Assembly: GCA_947095535.1 (NCBI GenBank)
Contig: OX352772.1
Location: forward strand, 213,133,620 to 213,197,619
Source of the DNA: Poecilobothrus nobilitatus
Taxonomy: Eukaryota > Arthropoda > Insecta > Diptera > Dolichopodidae
DNA length: 64,000 nucleotides
Direction of reading: 5' to 3'
Shown here: one piece after another, positions 21,066-34,445 of the stretch
Layout of the letters: each line of letters starts with the position of its first letter
How positions within the stretch are numbered: the stretch's first letter is position 1
The notes under the pieces: generated by a model
The model's input: the letters and a program-made list of their open reading frames with translations, nothing else
The model's database searches: none
What the model was told of the DNA's origin: nothing
Position numbers and translations under genes: made by a program

Positions 21066-21652
21066 AGTAACATCCTTAACACATAATGAAAAAGCAATTA
21101 AAGACATAATAGAATATTTAGAATCAGGTAAATAATTATAATCAATATTAACAGACAAACTAAAACATGTCTTAACAAAATATTTTGTTAACAGGTAAAT
21201 AACTATAATCAATATTAACAGACAAACTGAAACATGTCTTAAATAAAAAGTTACTATCAAGTAAACAATAAATAGTAAACAAGTCAAGTCATGTTTAAAT
21301 AAGATAATTATTATGTTGAGACTTTTTTGTACGATTATTAGAGAATTACTTTCTTCGTACGATAAAATAGATTAAGATTTATATTATGTATTTAAGACAA
21401 AGAAATTGCTTTTTTTGTATAAGTGAAGAATTAAATATTGAAGATAATAACTAATATAAATATTGGTAACGATTTAAAAAGAGTAGTCTAAGAATAACTG
21501 CTGAACTGTAACAGTCTAATAAGAAATTGTTAAACTAAGTAATCGTAATATTATATTTAAATAGTTAAGCTTTCGATTTTAATAAAATTAAAATATTTAT
21601 AAAAATAAATTGTTGTGTTTTTTTATTATTAAAATAAATAATAAATATTATT
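21066..21652 (+). repeat. B2 5' LTR
   Basis: 587 bp, essentially identical to 17012-17598. It is followed by the primer-binding site at 21652-21668. Its near-identity to the B1 5' LTR, against divergence from the 3' LTR at 24872-25482, dates the tandem duplication as younger than the insertion. Confidence 0.85.
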
Positions 21653-21806
21653 GGCGCAGTCGGTAGAATATCTCTCCAAAGAGTTGATATCTAGTGAAAC
21701 GAATCTATAAAATTAGAAAATGTTTTTAATCAGAAAGTGTTACAAAATTTTCTTATATAAAAATCAGTTAATCAAAAGTGTTGCAAGTTTTTTTTAGTAA
21801 TATTAT

Positions 21807-22331
21807 ATGATACAAAGAAACAATTTATTTGATCAAAATAGAAAAATAGATAACAAAGACAATTTGTCAGAAATTGAGAATTTAAAATCTTTAATTTCAA
21901 GAAAAACATAAAAGGGAAATGTTTGAAATGCAGAAACACTTACAACTACAAGAACAACAATATCAACTACAATTTCAACAACAAGAACAACAACATCAAG
22001 TACATCTTAAACAACAACAACCACAGTCAGTACAACAGCAACAATTAGACTCAATATTTAAGTTAACACCAGAACAATGTATCAACCGTTTCCGACACCT
22101 AAAACCATTTAACGGTGTAGGTGAATTCAAATTACAAGAATTCATCAGGGCAACGGAAAAAGCTATGGAGTTATGTAATAAAAATGTATATCTAGAAGAA
22201 TATTGCAAAGAAATAGTAATAAATGAAAAAAATACAAGGTGATGCCAAACGGTGCATACAATGCCTAAGACAACAATTAACATGGAATATTGTAAAGGCA
22301 GAATTAAAACAACACTTATATAATTATTAAC
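21807..22331 (+). pseudogene. gag: B2 gag N-terminal half
   Basis: Duplicate of the B1 gag remnant with the same early stop and the same later shift in an A run. One visible replacement is CAA to AAA in the Gln-rich tract (VHLKQQQ where B1 has VHLQQQQ). Truncated by the same loss of pol. Confidence 0.75.
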
Positions 22332-22423
22332 TCTGTATAATTCTTTGCAGATTATACAGAGTTAATTAACAAATGCAGAAGTTTACGGACAATCATGAAG
22401 ATAATGACATTGATATAGCAATC

Positions 22424-24862
22424 TTCTATACACATTAGAAACAAGAACCTTTTCATTCAATCTAATAAATGAACAATTATTTAAACTAAATATTATTAAG
22501 GAGAAAGTTAAACAAATTCAAGATAATATTGCTTCAGCTAGATTAAGTTTACTACATCCAAATATATTATCAAAAGAAGAAATAATAAAATATAATATAG
22601 ATTTTAAGAAATTAAATCAAATACGATTAGGATTAGCCAAACATATAAACGGAATGATAATTTTTGCTATAAAAATACCAATTGATTATGTAACATTAAA
22701 CAAAAAAGTAATTATACCTATAAACAATGAAAATAATACATTAATTAAAGAAAAAATAGAATATACACTAGAATTAAATAATAGTTATTATAACTTCAGT
22801 TCATCACAATGATTTAAAGAACTGGAAAATTCAGAAAATTGCATTTTTAAAAATAATTGTAAACTAATAACTAATTATGAAAGCAAGATAATAAATATCG
22901 ATGAAAATTCTTTAATTATACAAAATGCTGTAAATTTTGATATGAATATTAATTGTGATGAAAGACAATTTACCTTAAATGGAAACAATTTCGTAAATTT
23001 TTATACCCGTACGATAGGATCGGGTATAATAAAATTACTCCTCCGTTTGTAACACCTCGAAATAAGCGAGCTAGATATACCTTCAAAGGTATGGATCGGA
23101 TCAGAAAAAAATTCTAAGACTTTTGAGCCATGTCCGTCCGTCCGTCCGTCCGTCAGCACGCTAACTCAAAAACTAAGAAAGCTAGAATCTTGAAATTTAC
23201 ACAAAATATTCTGGGAGTAATTTGTAGGTTCCCTATTTTTTTTGGTTGGGTTTGGACAAAGCCTTAGGGTAGCTCTCGAACACCTAACTTTTAGATCCCT
23301 ACATTTTTTTTGAAATAGAGCTATGAAATTTTAACTACTGATAGATCTCACAAAAATATTAATTTTATTTTTAATAACTTTTTTTTGTAGCCTCACCCGT
23401 TACGGAGCTACAGCTCCCCAAAGGTTCAAAAAAGCTCTATATTTAAATTGTTATAGCACAAGTTGTATAAGGTATATCTTCATTTTGAAAACGCCAAACG
23501 ATTACTACTTTTATTAGCTTTAAAAGTATATATACAATAAATATATATTTGTGACATACGGTGTCTTAATTTACCGTTATGCGAAACTCAAATTTTGCAA
23601 AATCCTTTAACCCTTCTATCTTCTAAACGGTTTAAGTTGGAAACTTGAAATTGATTGAAGTTAGATCTTTGAAAATAAGTATGAGTCATTTCAGAATTTT
23701 TTTTTGTTTTTCCGTTTAGGAGCTGTAAGGGGTCAAAAACTGAAAATTTTCTATTTTTAAACACCTGTAACTTGAACACCTGTTAAAATTTTTTTGAAGT
23801 AATACACAAAAATTAAAGCTTCAACATTATACTTTTATTTCTGTTAACAACTTTTGTTAATAATATAGGGTTACTTTATAATTGACGAAAGTGTTACTTG
23901 ATTTTTTCAAATTTTCTAACAAATTTCTTTAAAACGAATTTTTTCCATTTTGTTTTACTCGATAATTTGAAATTGTTGAGGATATAATGCGTAGTATAAA
24001 AAAATGTAAATAAATAAACAACATAACGGTTGCTTGAAGAATTTTTATTTATATGATATTGATATATATACATACTTATATAATATCATGTTTATTTACA
24101 TATCGTATATGTCACTAGTGAATGAATGATAAGAGTATATATGTATATTATATAGCGCCGTATTTACATACATATATGTATTTATTGTACTTATAAGAAA
24201 TTATTCTGTCAATGGAATATTTAAATATAATATAATATAATATTTAAAATTATATTGATTATTTTGTACTAAGTAAATTTAATATACATTTACCGCTTAG
24301 TATTAAATGGTACTATAGAATATTTGAAAAAGTTTTGGATTGATAATCGTTATGTGGAAGATTAGAATCTGCTTTAGAAAAATGTACATATAAACATATA
24401 GTTTGAATATATGTACAACCCATAAGTTCTAGAAATTATAAAATTCACCCAAATTATTTGAAAATACTAAAATATTAAAAAAATAATATTGTAGTAGAGT
24501 GGCTGTGAACATACTAACGGTTCGTACGGGTATCTAAGAGTTGACAAAGGCAACTGTATTCTTCCTCGTTTTAATTGTAATATTAACATTAATAATGAAA
24601 AGTTTTCAAATACAGAATATCATTATATAGAAAAATTTGTAATACCAAGTTTAAATAAAACAGAATGTGAAATTAGCTTAAGTTTTGACGACATAGTATT
24701 AAAAACTAAAGAAAATATTCAAGAAATTAACGAATTAAAATATCATAAACATGTCAATTATGTTGGAATAGCAGCAACTTTAATTATCCTAATTATTTGT
24801 TTTGTATTAATAATTATTAAAATAAAATTTATTATGAAAACTCAGGAGAGTTTCCAAAGTAA
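22424..24862 (+). pseudogene. env: B2 env, split by repeat D2
   Basis: Duplicate of B1 env with the LLHPNILS motif, the TGA after YNFSSSQ, the D insertion at 23002-24568, and the C-terminal membrane anchor (24750-24840). One residue just before the anchor is Ala here and Gly in B1. It lacks the N-terminal half and is not functional. Confidence 0.8.
23002..24568 (+). repeat. Repeat D2 inside B2 env
   Basis: Duplicate of D1 at the same env position, with five CCGT units rather than six. It arose with the tandem duplication and is not an independent insertion. Confidence 0.85.
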
Positions 24863-24871
24863 GAGGGGAGG

Positions 24872-25482
24872 AGTTACATCCTTAACACATAATGAAAAAG
24901 TAATTAAAGACATAATAGAATATTTACAATCAGGTAAATAATTATAATCAATATTAACAGACAAACTAAAATATGTCTTAACAAAATATTTTGTTATCAG
25001 CTAAATAACTATAATCATTATTAACAGACAAACTAAAACATGTCTTAAATAAAAAGTTACTATCAAGTAAACAATAAATAGTAAACAAATCAAGTCATGT
25101 TTAAATAAGATAATTATTATGTTGAGACAAAGAAATTACTTTCTTTGTACGATAAAATAGATTAAATACGAATAAAATAGATAGAATACGATAAAATATT
25201 ATGTATTTAAGACAAAGAAATTGCTTTCTTTGTATAAGTGAAGAATTAAATAAAATATTGAAGATAATAACCAATATAAATATTGGTAACGAATTAAAGA
25301 GAGTAGTCTAAGAATAACTGCTGAACTGTAACAGTCTAAAAAGAAATGGTTAAACTAAGTAATCGTAATATTATATTTATATAGTTAATAATTAATTTTT
25401 CGATTTTAATAAAATTAAAATATTTATAAAAATAAATTGTTGTGTTTTTTTTTTATTATTAAAATAAATAATAAATATTATT
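24872..25482 (+). repeat. B2 3' LTR (diverged)
   Basis: About 611 bp from AGTTACATCC to AATATTATT. The outer parts match the 5' LTRs. The middle (25110-25260) differs by small insertions and duplications built from ACGATAAAATAG and GACAAAGAAATT-ACTTTCTTTGTA blocks. The polypurine tract AAGAGGGGAGG precedes it at 24861-24871. The sequence after 25482 is not element B. Confidence 0.82.
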
Positions 25483-25639
25483 CGCGTATGTTCCTTTGAA
25501 ATATTAGAAATAAAAAAAATTAAAACGAAAATTGTGAATTATGTAAGATATGAAATATTACTCGAATGGTAATATTTCTGTTTTTGGAAAATTTCCTTGG
25601 GTATTCTTTGCTGCTGATATAACAATAGAGTTGACTTGC

Positions 25640-27550
25640 ATTTACAGATGCTGGTAGTTAATATTCTATTTTTTATTATATTTAGTTAAATTGAATAAAC
25701 AGATCGAAGAATTAGAGACAATTCGTCTACAAAAAATCTTTAAAGGGATCAATAATCAATTACGGCGAAGAGAGTTTTCACAATATATTCGTTAATACCG
25801 AAACATAAAATCGCATTTCAATTATAAATGACCATAACGTAATACATTTTTTTTCGTAAGTAATGTCACTTCATGTTTTTGTGAATTATCCTTTTAAGCA
25901 TATTTTGAAAAATTTGATATTAGGTTCGCTATAGTAATGTTGTAGAACAACTTTTTCATGTATCCTCACCGTTGGAGATCCTACAGCACCGACAGCTCTT
26001 CAAATTTTGAAAAACCTTTTTTTGCATAATGCATACATCTCAGGTTCTGTTTAACATATTTTCAATATAAAAAATACTTGATTGTTTTTTACCTTTATAA
26101 ATCAACCAGAATTTTTTTTCGTTTATTTTTTCTAATTATGTTTCAAATTGATTATCCAAAAAATGTGTAAAAATTGTACATGGATAAGAACGTAAGGTTT
26201 TCTGTTCTTTAAATATGTATGTACCCATTATTAATTAAATACTGTACAGAAATGTGAATATGTTTTCTAATTAAATTGACTATGTTTATAGCATTTTTAA
26301 ATATACACACATTATACATACTATATGTACATTTTCAATGATATTTTATGGGAAATATGTTGTATACATGCATCTTATCTAGGTAGACACATGTAAGTAA
26401 TGCATTTCTGAATGATGACATGATGATTGTCGTATATAGGAGATTGTTTTTGTTTTTTAACAACGGCCGAAAATGTTACGTTATTAAGACTTAAACACAG
26501 TATTCTTAAGATACTTAATAAAGATATTTTAATTACTCTGATATATTAGAAATTTGCATTGAAAGGTTTTTATGGAATATTAAAAACAGTATAGATAAAA
26601 GTAAAGAGTGTTGGAAATATCTTTTTAATAATTATAACAATACAAAAAATTAGGCAGAATATTTTTAACAAGTGCTCGTGTGGAGATGGGTTAATAAACG
26701 TCAACAAACATTTTCTCACATTCTTTATTTAGAACCATAAATTCATTCTGCCAAATTAGATACAAATTAGAATTTTTTTTGACAGTCTATTGTGCCGAAA
26801 TGTGTTAATGTATTACGACAAAAATTATTGAGTGAGTTTGTGTGCCAAAGTGCAATACTTGCGCAAATTTTCTATTGGTCAAATCATTTAAGCACAACAA
26901 CAAGAAAATGAAAACTTCATGGCCTAAAGTCTGATGCTGAAACGGGTTAATATATCGCAATCAAATCAACTCAGAATGCTTCTGTGACAAAGACCTACAT
27001 TTTTGTAAATTTTCAACTCAATTGGTTAAAGCATTTAAGCGCGACAATAAAGAAATTAAAAAACTTCATTGAGCACTGGTGCCGAAAAGGGTTAGTGGAT
27101 CGTAATCAAAACAACTCAATGAGCTGCGGTGCTAAAGAGCTACACTGTTGTAAATGTTCAACTCAATTGGTAAAACCGTTTATGCGCGACAACAAAGAAA
27201 TTACAAAACTTCACTGACCCCTGGTGCCAAAACGGGTTATTGGAACCACCGGGCCGAATCGGGGTAACATATTGCATCCAAGTTTCTTCGCTACTTGCCT
27301 AAAGCTAAGAAGAACATTTGCACAAATTTTAAACTTAATCGATCAAATTGTTTAGGCAGGACAACAAAAAAACTAAAAACCTTCAAATGGCTCTCGGGCA
27401 TCAATGTGTTAACGAACTGAAACGCGATATAGCGTATAACACTTTCCGAGGTCGTAGAAATATTCCTGCAAAATTTGGTTGCAATCGGACTGGTGGTTTT
27501 TACGTGAAAAGGACACAAACAAACAAACAGAATTTCTTCTTTATATATTA
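25640..27550 (+). repeat. Repeat family C, copy 1
   Basis: First of three head-to-tail copies. The first 100 bp or so, with the head motif seen in copies 2 and 3, are missing. The body is AT-rich. From about 26790 it holds several degenerate units of about 145 bp, each with AAACGGGTTAATGGATCG-like and CAACTCAATTGGTAAAACCG-like blocks. It ends in TTTTTACGTGAAAAGGACAC, an ACAAAC run and TTTATATATTAG. No coding frame is recognised. The class is unknown. Confidence 0.75.
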
Positions 27551-27551
27551 G

Positions 27552-29502
27552 ACTAGCAGAGTACCCGACGTTGCCCGGAGTATTTTGTTGGCTTTATGAA
27601 ATAAAAATTTTGATTTTGCGTTAATATAATTTAATTAATTTAGTTCACCTATTACTACGCATTTACAGTGCATACAGTACATACGTGAATACATACATAA
27701 CTCATTTTTGATTAAATACTGTACAGATATGTAAATATGTGTTCTAATTTAATTTATTGTGTTTATAGTATTTTAAACATAACCACATTATACATATAGT
27801 ATGTACATATTTCAATTATATTTTTTGAGAAATATATTATGTATATAGGTAGACCACATATTAGTAATGCATTCCTGACTGATGACATGACGATTGTCGT
27901 ATGCAGGAGATTATTTATGTTCTTTAATAACGACTAAAAATGTTACGTTGTTAAAACTTAAACACGGTATTCTTAAGATACTTCATTAGGTTATTTTAAT
28001 TACTATTATGTATTCGAAATTTGCATTGAACGCTTTTTATGGAATATTAAAAACAATCTAGACAAAAGTAAAGAATGTTGGAAATATCTTTTTAAAAATA
28101 TAATAACAATACAAAAAATTGGGCATAATATTTTTAATAGGTACTCGTGAGAAAATAGGTTAACGAACATTAACAAAAATTTATCAGAGGCGTTATTTAG
28201 AATCGTAAATTCAACCTACCAAAGTAGACAAAAATTAGAAATAAAAAGCTTTTTTTCCAGTCTATCATGCCGAAACGGGCTAATGTATCACAGCAGAATT
28301 AATTGAATGAGCTTCTGTTTTATAGTGCAATACTTGTGCCAATTTTCAATTGGTCAAACAGTTTAAGCACGACAACAAAAAAATGAAAAACTTCACTGAG
28401 GCCTGATACTGAAATAGGTTAATATATCGTAACCAAATCAACTGAGTGAGCTTCTTCGGTGAAGAGCTACGCTTTTGTAAATATTTAACTGAATTGATCA
28501 AACCGTTTAAGCGCGATAACAAAGTAAATTAAAATACTTTCCTGAGCCATGATGCCCAAACGAGTGAATGAATCCTAAGCAAATAAACTCTGTGAGCTCC
28601 TGTGGTCAAGAGCTACACTTTTGTAAATTTTCAACTCAATTGGTAAAACCGTTTAAGAGCGACAACAAAGAAATTGAAAAATTTCATTGAGTTCTGGTGC
28701 CGAAACAGGTTAATGGATCATAACCAAATCAACTGAATGATGTTCTGCGGTGAAGAGCTACACTTTTGTAAATTTTCAATTCAATTGGTAAAACCATTTA
28801 AGCGTGACAGCAAGGAAATTGAAAAACTTCATTGAGTCCTGGTGCCGAAACGGGTTAACGGATCGTACCAAATCAACTCAGTGAGCTACACTTTTCTAAA
28901 ATTTCAACTCAATTGTAAAACCGTTTCAGCGCGACAGCAAAGATATTGAAAAATTTCATCGAACCCTGGTGTCGAAACGGGTTAATGGGTCGTAACCAAA
29001 TCAAATAAGTGAGCTCCAGTGGTAAAGAGCTACACTATTGTAAATCCTCAACTCAATTGGTCAAACCGTTTAAGCAGGACAACAGAAAAATTTAATGAAC
29101 TTCGTTCGGCTCTCCTGCCCAAACAGCATAACACAGGCTTTTTTTCAGACCGTAAAACCCCCATACAAAATTGGACATAAATCGGAAGCAAACATTTTTT
29201 TGGAAGCTCGCTGGACCGAATCCGGATAACATATTCTATCCAAATTTCCAAAGCTAAGAAGAACATTTGTACAAATTTTCAACTCAATCAATCGAACCAT
29301 TTTGGCAGAACAACGAAAAGATGAAAAAGCTTTAAATGGCTCTCGGGCCGTAATGGATTGATGAACCGAAACACCATATAGCCTATAACACTTACCGGGG
29401 ACGTATAAATGTTCCTGCAAAATTTGGTTGCAATCGGACTGGTGGTTTTTACGTGAAAAGGGCATAAGCAAACACACAAACAGCTTCTGCTTTATATATT
29501 AG
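27552..29502 (+). repeat. Repeat family C, copy 2
   Basis: Starts CTAGCAGAGTACCCGACGTT followed by GCCCGGAGTATTTT. It lacks a block of about 300 bp that copies 1 and 3 share after the head, and it has the largest array of the internal units (starts near 28273, 28413, 28559, 28713, 28849, 28977). Ends CTTTATATATTAG. The orientation given is that of the head motif. Confidence 0.75.
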
Positions 29503-31509
29503 TCTAGCAGAGTACCCGGCGTTGCCCGGAGTATTTTATTGGCTTTATGAAATAAAATTATTAACTTTTGTTTCTGCGTTAATATAATTTAATTAATATA
29601 GTTAACTTTTTACTATGCATTTACAGATGCTGGTAGTTAATATTCTATTTTTTATTACATTTAATTAAATTAAATAAACAGCGCTAAGAATTAGAGATGA
29701 TTCGTTTACAAAAAATCTTTAAAAGAATTATTAATCTATTGAGTACACAATTACTGCGAAGTGAGTTTTCACAATATATTCGTTAATACCGAAACATAAA
29801 ATCGCATTTCAATTATAAAAGACCATAATGTAATTTTTTTTCGTAATGAATGTCTTTTAATGTTTTTGTGAATTATCCTTTTAAGCACATTTTGAAAAAT
29901 TTGCTATTAGATTCGATCTATAAATCCGTCTGTTTACAAAACTTATATACTGTTTAATAAAGAGCAATGAAATATTAACTATGCATAGGTCTTTTAAAAG
30001 AGTAATGTTGTAGAACAACTTTTCCATGTACCCTCACCGTTGGAAATCCTACAGCACCGACAGCTCTTCGAATTTTGAAAAACTTCTTTTTAAATTCGTA
30101 CATCTCAGGTTGAATCAGAAATGTGAATATATCTTCTAGTTTAATTGATTATGTTTATAGCATTTTTAAATATACGCACATTATACATACTATATGTACA
30201 TATTTCAATGATATTTTATGTAAAATATGTTATACACATGCATCTTATATAGGTAGACCACATGTAAATAATGCGTTTCTGAATGATGACGTGTTAATTT
30301 TCGTATGTAGGAGATTGTTTCTGTTTTTTAAGAACGGCCGGAAATGTTATGTTGTTATGACTTAAACACAGTATTCTTAAGATACTTAATAAGGATATTT
30401 TAATTACTGTTATATATTAGAAATTAGCATTGAAAGGTTTTTATGGAATATTAGAAAAAGTATAGATAAAATTAAAGATTGTTGGAAATATATTTTTTAT
30501 AATAATAACAATACAAAAAATTAGGTGGAATATTTTTAATAGGTGGCCGTGCAGAAATGGATTAACAAACGTTAAGAAACATTTTGTCACAGGCTTTATT
30601 TAGAACCGTAAATTTATCCTGCCAAATTAGACACAAATTAAAAACAAAAAATTTTTCTGACAGTCTATCCTGCCGAAATGTGTTAATGTATCACGACGAA
30701 ATTTATTGAAAGAGTTTGTGTGCGAAAGTACAATACTTTTGCAAATTTTCAATTGGTCAAATCGTTTAAGAACAACAACAAAAAAATTAGAAACTTCATG
30801 GTGAAACCTGATGCTGAAACGGGGTAAGGTAACGTAACCAAATCAACTTAGTCAGCTCCTGTGGCAAAGAGCTACACTTTGATAAATTTTTAACTCAATT
30901 GGTCAAGAAGTTTAAGCACGACAACAAAGTAAATTACAAAACTTCACTGACCCCTGGTGCCGAAACGGGTTATGGATCGAACCAAATTAACCTAGTGAGC
31001 TTTTCTGCTAAGAATTGAGCAAGAATTTTGGAATTTTCAAATCAATTGATTAAATCGTTTAAGCAGGACAACAGAAAAATTTAATGAACTTCGTTCGGCT
31101 CTCTTGCCCAAACGGATTACCGGAACTTCATGAAAATTTGTCACAGGCTTTTTTTTAGACCATAAAACCACTATACAAAATTGGACATAAATCGGGAAAA
31201 AACATTTTTTTGGAAGCCCGCCGAGCCGATTCCGGGTAACATATTGCATCCAAATTTCTTCGTTACCCACCCAAAGCTAAGAAGAACATTTATACAAATT
31301 TTCAACTCAATCGATGAAACCGTTTAGGGAGGACAACGAAAAACCGCATTGATTTAATGAACCGAAGCGAGATATATTCTGTAACACTTTCCGGTGTCGT
31401 AGATATGTTCCTGCAAAATTTGGTTGCAATCGGGCTGTTGGTTATTACGTATTATTAAAAAGCACAAAGAAACAAACTGAGAAACAGAATTTCTTCCTTA
31501 TTTATTAGA
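29503..31509 (+). repeat. Repeat family C, copy 3
   Basis: Starts CTAGCAGAGTACCCGGCGTT. Its front half matches copy 1 (TTACAGATGCTGGTAGTTAATATTC). Internal units lie from about 30670 to 31330. It ends CTTCCTTATTTATTAG, the same terminal form as the lone fragment at 3348-3632. No protein-coding content is recognised. Confidence 0.75.
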
Positions 31510-32264
31510 TTAGTATACATTATTGTAGCGTGAGCAGGTATGTTTATTACTTTCTATTAGCGAAAACGTTTCAAGTTACACAATTTACGTCATATTCTGC
31601 TCTATGTATTATTTAAAGTATTCACTATATAGTTTTTAATTTCATTCTTAATATAACCAATATTTATTATATTTTTAAATTGAAAATATGTTAAACAGAA
31701 GAAGAGAGTCTTACGGAAAAAATTGACTGGAGGGTCTTTCATAATAATGTGATTTAATGTTTCGGTATTAGGAAATATATTGTGAAAACTCACTTCCCAC
31801 AATAATGTGTATTCAATTGTGTATATTCAATAATGTAATATTCAATTTGCTAAAAAAATAAATTTAAGAAATGTTTTGTTTTTTGTTCCTTCCCATTCCT
31901 ACAAGAGTATACGGCATTCACTAAGTCATTTATTACTCATATTTGCAAACCTTCAGTATTAACTTTACTAAGCCGTTGATTACTCTGCTGTAGCTATTGT
32001 CTAGGCAGACGTGAATATTTCTTTATCTTAAGCAAGAATTATTTTTATTATTATTTTATTGTATATTACTAATATGATTCGTCTTCTGATGAAATGGTGG
32101 TAGCAGATGATCTCCTTATTTTATTTTAATATTTATAATAATTTATTTAAGAAAAACTTAAAGTTGTTTTGAGATGTTTATTGTTTAATTTTTTATTTTA
32201 AACAATTTGTAAAATATATTTAAGCTTCTGTTTTTATACGATTTTAACGGAAACTTAATATAAA
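31510..32264. other. AT-rich spacer, nothing recognised
   Basis: No motif, repeat unit or believable gene is seen between family C and repeat D3. A 66-codon minus frame at 31602-31802 has no similarity I recognise and looks like chance. Confidence 0.5.
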
Positions 32265-33838
32265 CGAGGAAGAATACAGTTGCCTTTGTCAACTCTTAGA
32301 TACCCGTACGAACCGTTAGTATGTTCACAGCCACTCTACTACAATATTATTTTTTTAATATTTTAGTATTTTCAAATAATTTGGGTGAATTTTATAATTT
32401 CTAGAACTTATGGGTTGTACATATATTCAAACTATATGTTTATATGTACATTTTTCTAAAGCAGATTCTAATCTTCCACATAACGATTATCAATCCAAAA
32501 CTTTTTCAAATATTCTATAGTACCATTTAATACTAAGCGGTAAGTGTATATTAAATTTACTTAGTACAAAATAATCAATATAATTTTAAATATTATATTA
32601 TATTATATTTAAATATTCCATTGACAGAATAATTTCTTATAAGTACAATAAATACATATATGTATGTAAATACGGCGCTATATAATATACATATATACTC
32701 TTATCATTCATTCACTAGTGACATATACGATATGTAAATAAACATGATATTATATAAGTATGTATATATATCAATATCATATAAATAAAAATTCTTCAAG
32801 CAACCGTTATGTTGTTTATTTATTTACATTTTTTTATACTACGCATTATATCCTCAACAATTTCAAATTATCGAGTAAAACAAAATGGAAAAAATTCGTT
32901 TTAAAGAAATTTGTTAGAAAATTTGAAAAAATCAAGTAACACTTTCGTCAATTATAAAGTAACCCTATATTATTAACAAAAGTTGTTAACAGAAATAAAA
33001 GTATAATGTTGAAGCTTTAATTTTTGTGTATTACTTCAAAAAAATTTTAACAGGTGTTCAAGTTACAGGTGTTTAAAAATATAAAATTTTCAGTTTTTGA
33101 CCCCTTACAGCTCCTAAACGGGGAGTGATACAAAAAAAATTTCTGAAATGACTCATACTTATTTTCAAAGATCTAACTTCAATCAATTTCAAGTTTACAA
33201 CTTAAACCGTTTAGAAGATAGAAGGGTTAAAGGATTTTGCAAAATTTGAGTTTCGCATAACGGTAAATTAAGACACCGTATGTCACAAATATATATTTAT
33301 TGTATATATACTTTTAAAGGTAATAAAAGTAGTAATCGTTTGGCGTTTTCAAAATGAAGATATACCTTATACAACTTGTGCTATAACAATTTAAATATAG
33401 AGCTTTTTTGAACCTTTGGGGAGCTGTAGCTCCGTAACGGGTGGGGCTACAAAAAAAAGTTATTAAAAATAAAATTAATATTTTTGTGAGATCTATCAGT
33501 AGTTAAAATTTCATAGCTCTATTTCAAAAAAAATGTAGGGATCTAAAAGTTAGGTGTTCGAGAGCTACCCTAAGGCTTTGTCCAAACCCAACCAAAAAAA
33601 ATAGGGAACCTACAAATTACTCCCAGAATATTTTGTGTAAATTTCAAGATTCTAGCTTTCTTAGTTTTTGAGTTAGCGTGCTGACGGACGGACGGATGGA
33701 CGGACGGACATGGCTCAAAAGTCTTAGAATTTTTTTCTGATCCGATCCATACCTTTGAAGGTATATCTAGCTCGCTTATTTCGAGGTGTTACAAACGGAG
33801 GAGTAATTTTATTATACCCGATCCTATCGTACGGGTAT
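32265..33838 (-). repeat. Repeat D3 (inverted relative to D1)
   Basis: Full-length 1.57-kb D copy in reverse orientation, from CGAGGAAGAATACAG to CGATCCTATCGTACGGGTATA. The flanks ATAA (32259-32262) and ATAA (33837-33840) may be a short target duplication. The microsatellite here is interrupted (GGACGGATGGACGG). It is closest to D4, with which it shares several substitutions against D1 and D2. Confidence 0.83.
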
Positions 33839-33840
33839 AA

Positions 33841-34440
33841 AGATTACAATGCTAAGGTGGCTAAGGGTAGATAAATTTATAATGAGGAAAATTCCTAAAA
33901 AAAAAAAAAAAAATTTTTTTTTCTTATTTAACTTGTATGTATGTGGTTTTATAGTACCAACATTTAGTTCAAACATTATACTTACAATATGGTTGGTTCT
34001 AAATGAAAGAATTACTAGAAACTAATAGTGTTTGCGGTTTATGTTAAGTTTAAAAATAAAAAGAAAAAAAAGTTTTGTGGTTTATAATATTTCTCCTATA
34101 TGTGTACTACTAAAAAAAATTATTTAGGCTTTATCTTTCTATTGCAAACAGTTATTCTAAATTTATAAGAATTTGTTTTTTTCTAATTTAATTAGGATGT
34201 ATGTGGTTTTATAGTACCAACATTTATTTTAAACATTTAGTTTATTCCTCCTATATGTGTACTAATAAGATCTTGAAAACACAATTATTTAAGCTTTATC
34301 TTTCCATTGCATACAGTTATTCTAAATTTATAAGAAATATTTTTTTTTTAAAACATTTTAAAAAATTGTGTCATGCTTTTTATTTTATACTACCCTAGCA
34401 AATTATTAGAAGAAAAGTTTAACAAGTTTAAGTTAAAACG
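33841..34440. repeat. Two diverged direct repeats, about 255 bp apart
   Basis: The block with TGTATGTGGTTTTATAGTACCAACATTTA at 33942 recurs at 34196. The following CTCCTATATGTGTACTA and CTTTATCTTTC-ATTGCA-ACAGTTATTC parts also recur. No coding content is recognised. Confidence 0.65.
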
Positions 34441-34445
34441 TTGGA

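Larger units (their letters stand above)
21066..25482 (+). mobile_element. Errantivirus copy B2 (tandem duplicate of B1)
   Basis: Near-perfect copy of B1 shifted by about 4,055 bp, with a complete 3' LTR. The same gag frameshifts, env stop and D insertion are present, so they predate the duplication. Differences are few: for example one missing CCGT unit in the microsatellite, a Gln to Lys change in the gag Gln tract, and Gly to Ala before the env membrane anchor. Confidence 0.88.

Noticed and set aside
27291..27551. Overlapping frames at family C ends (27291-27551, 29048-29479, 31037-31270)
   Set aside because: Opposite-strand readings of the same repeat tail, recurring with the repeat. No domain, and reading frames are not preserved between copies.
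28260..29060. Regularly spaced repeats that might suggest a CRISPR array
   Set aside because: Units are about 130-155 bp, degenerate and without short exact repeats or spacers, in a eukaryotic genome. They are internal units of family C.
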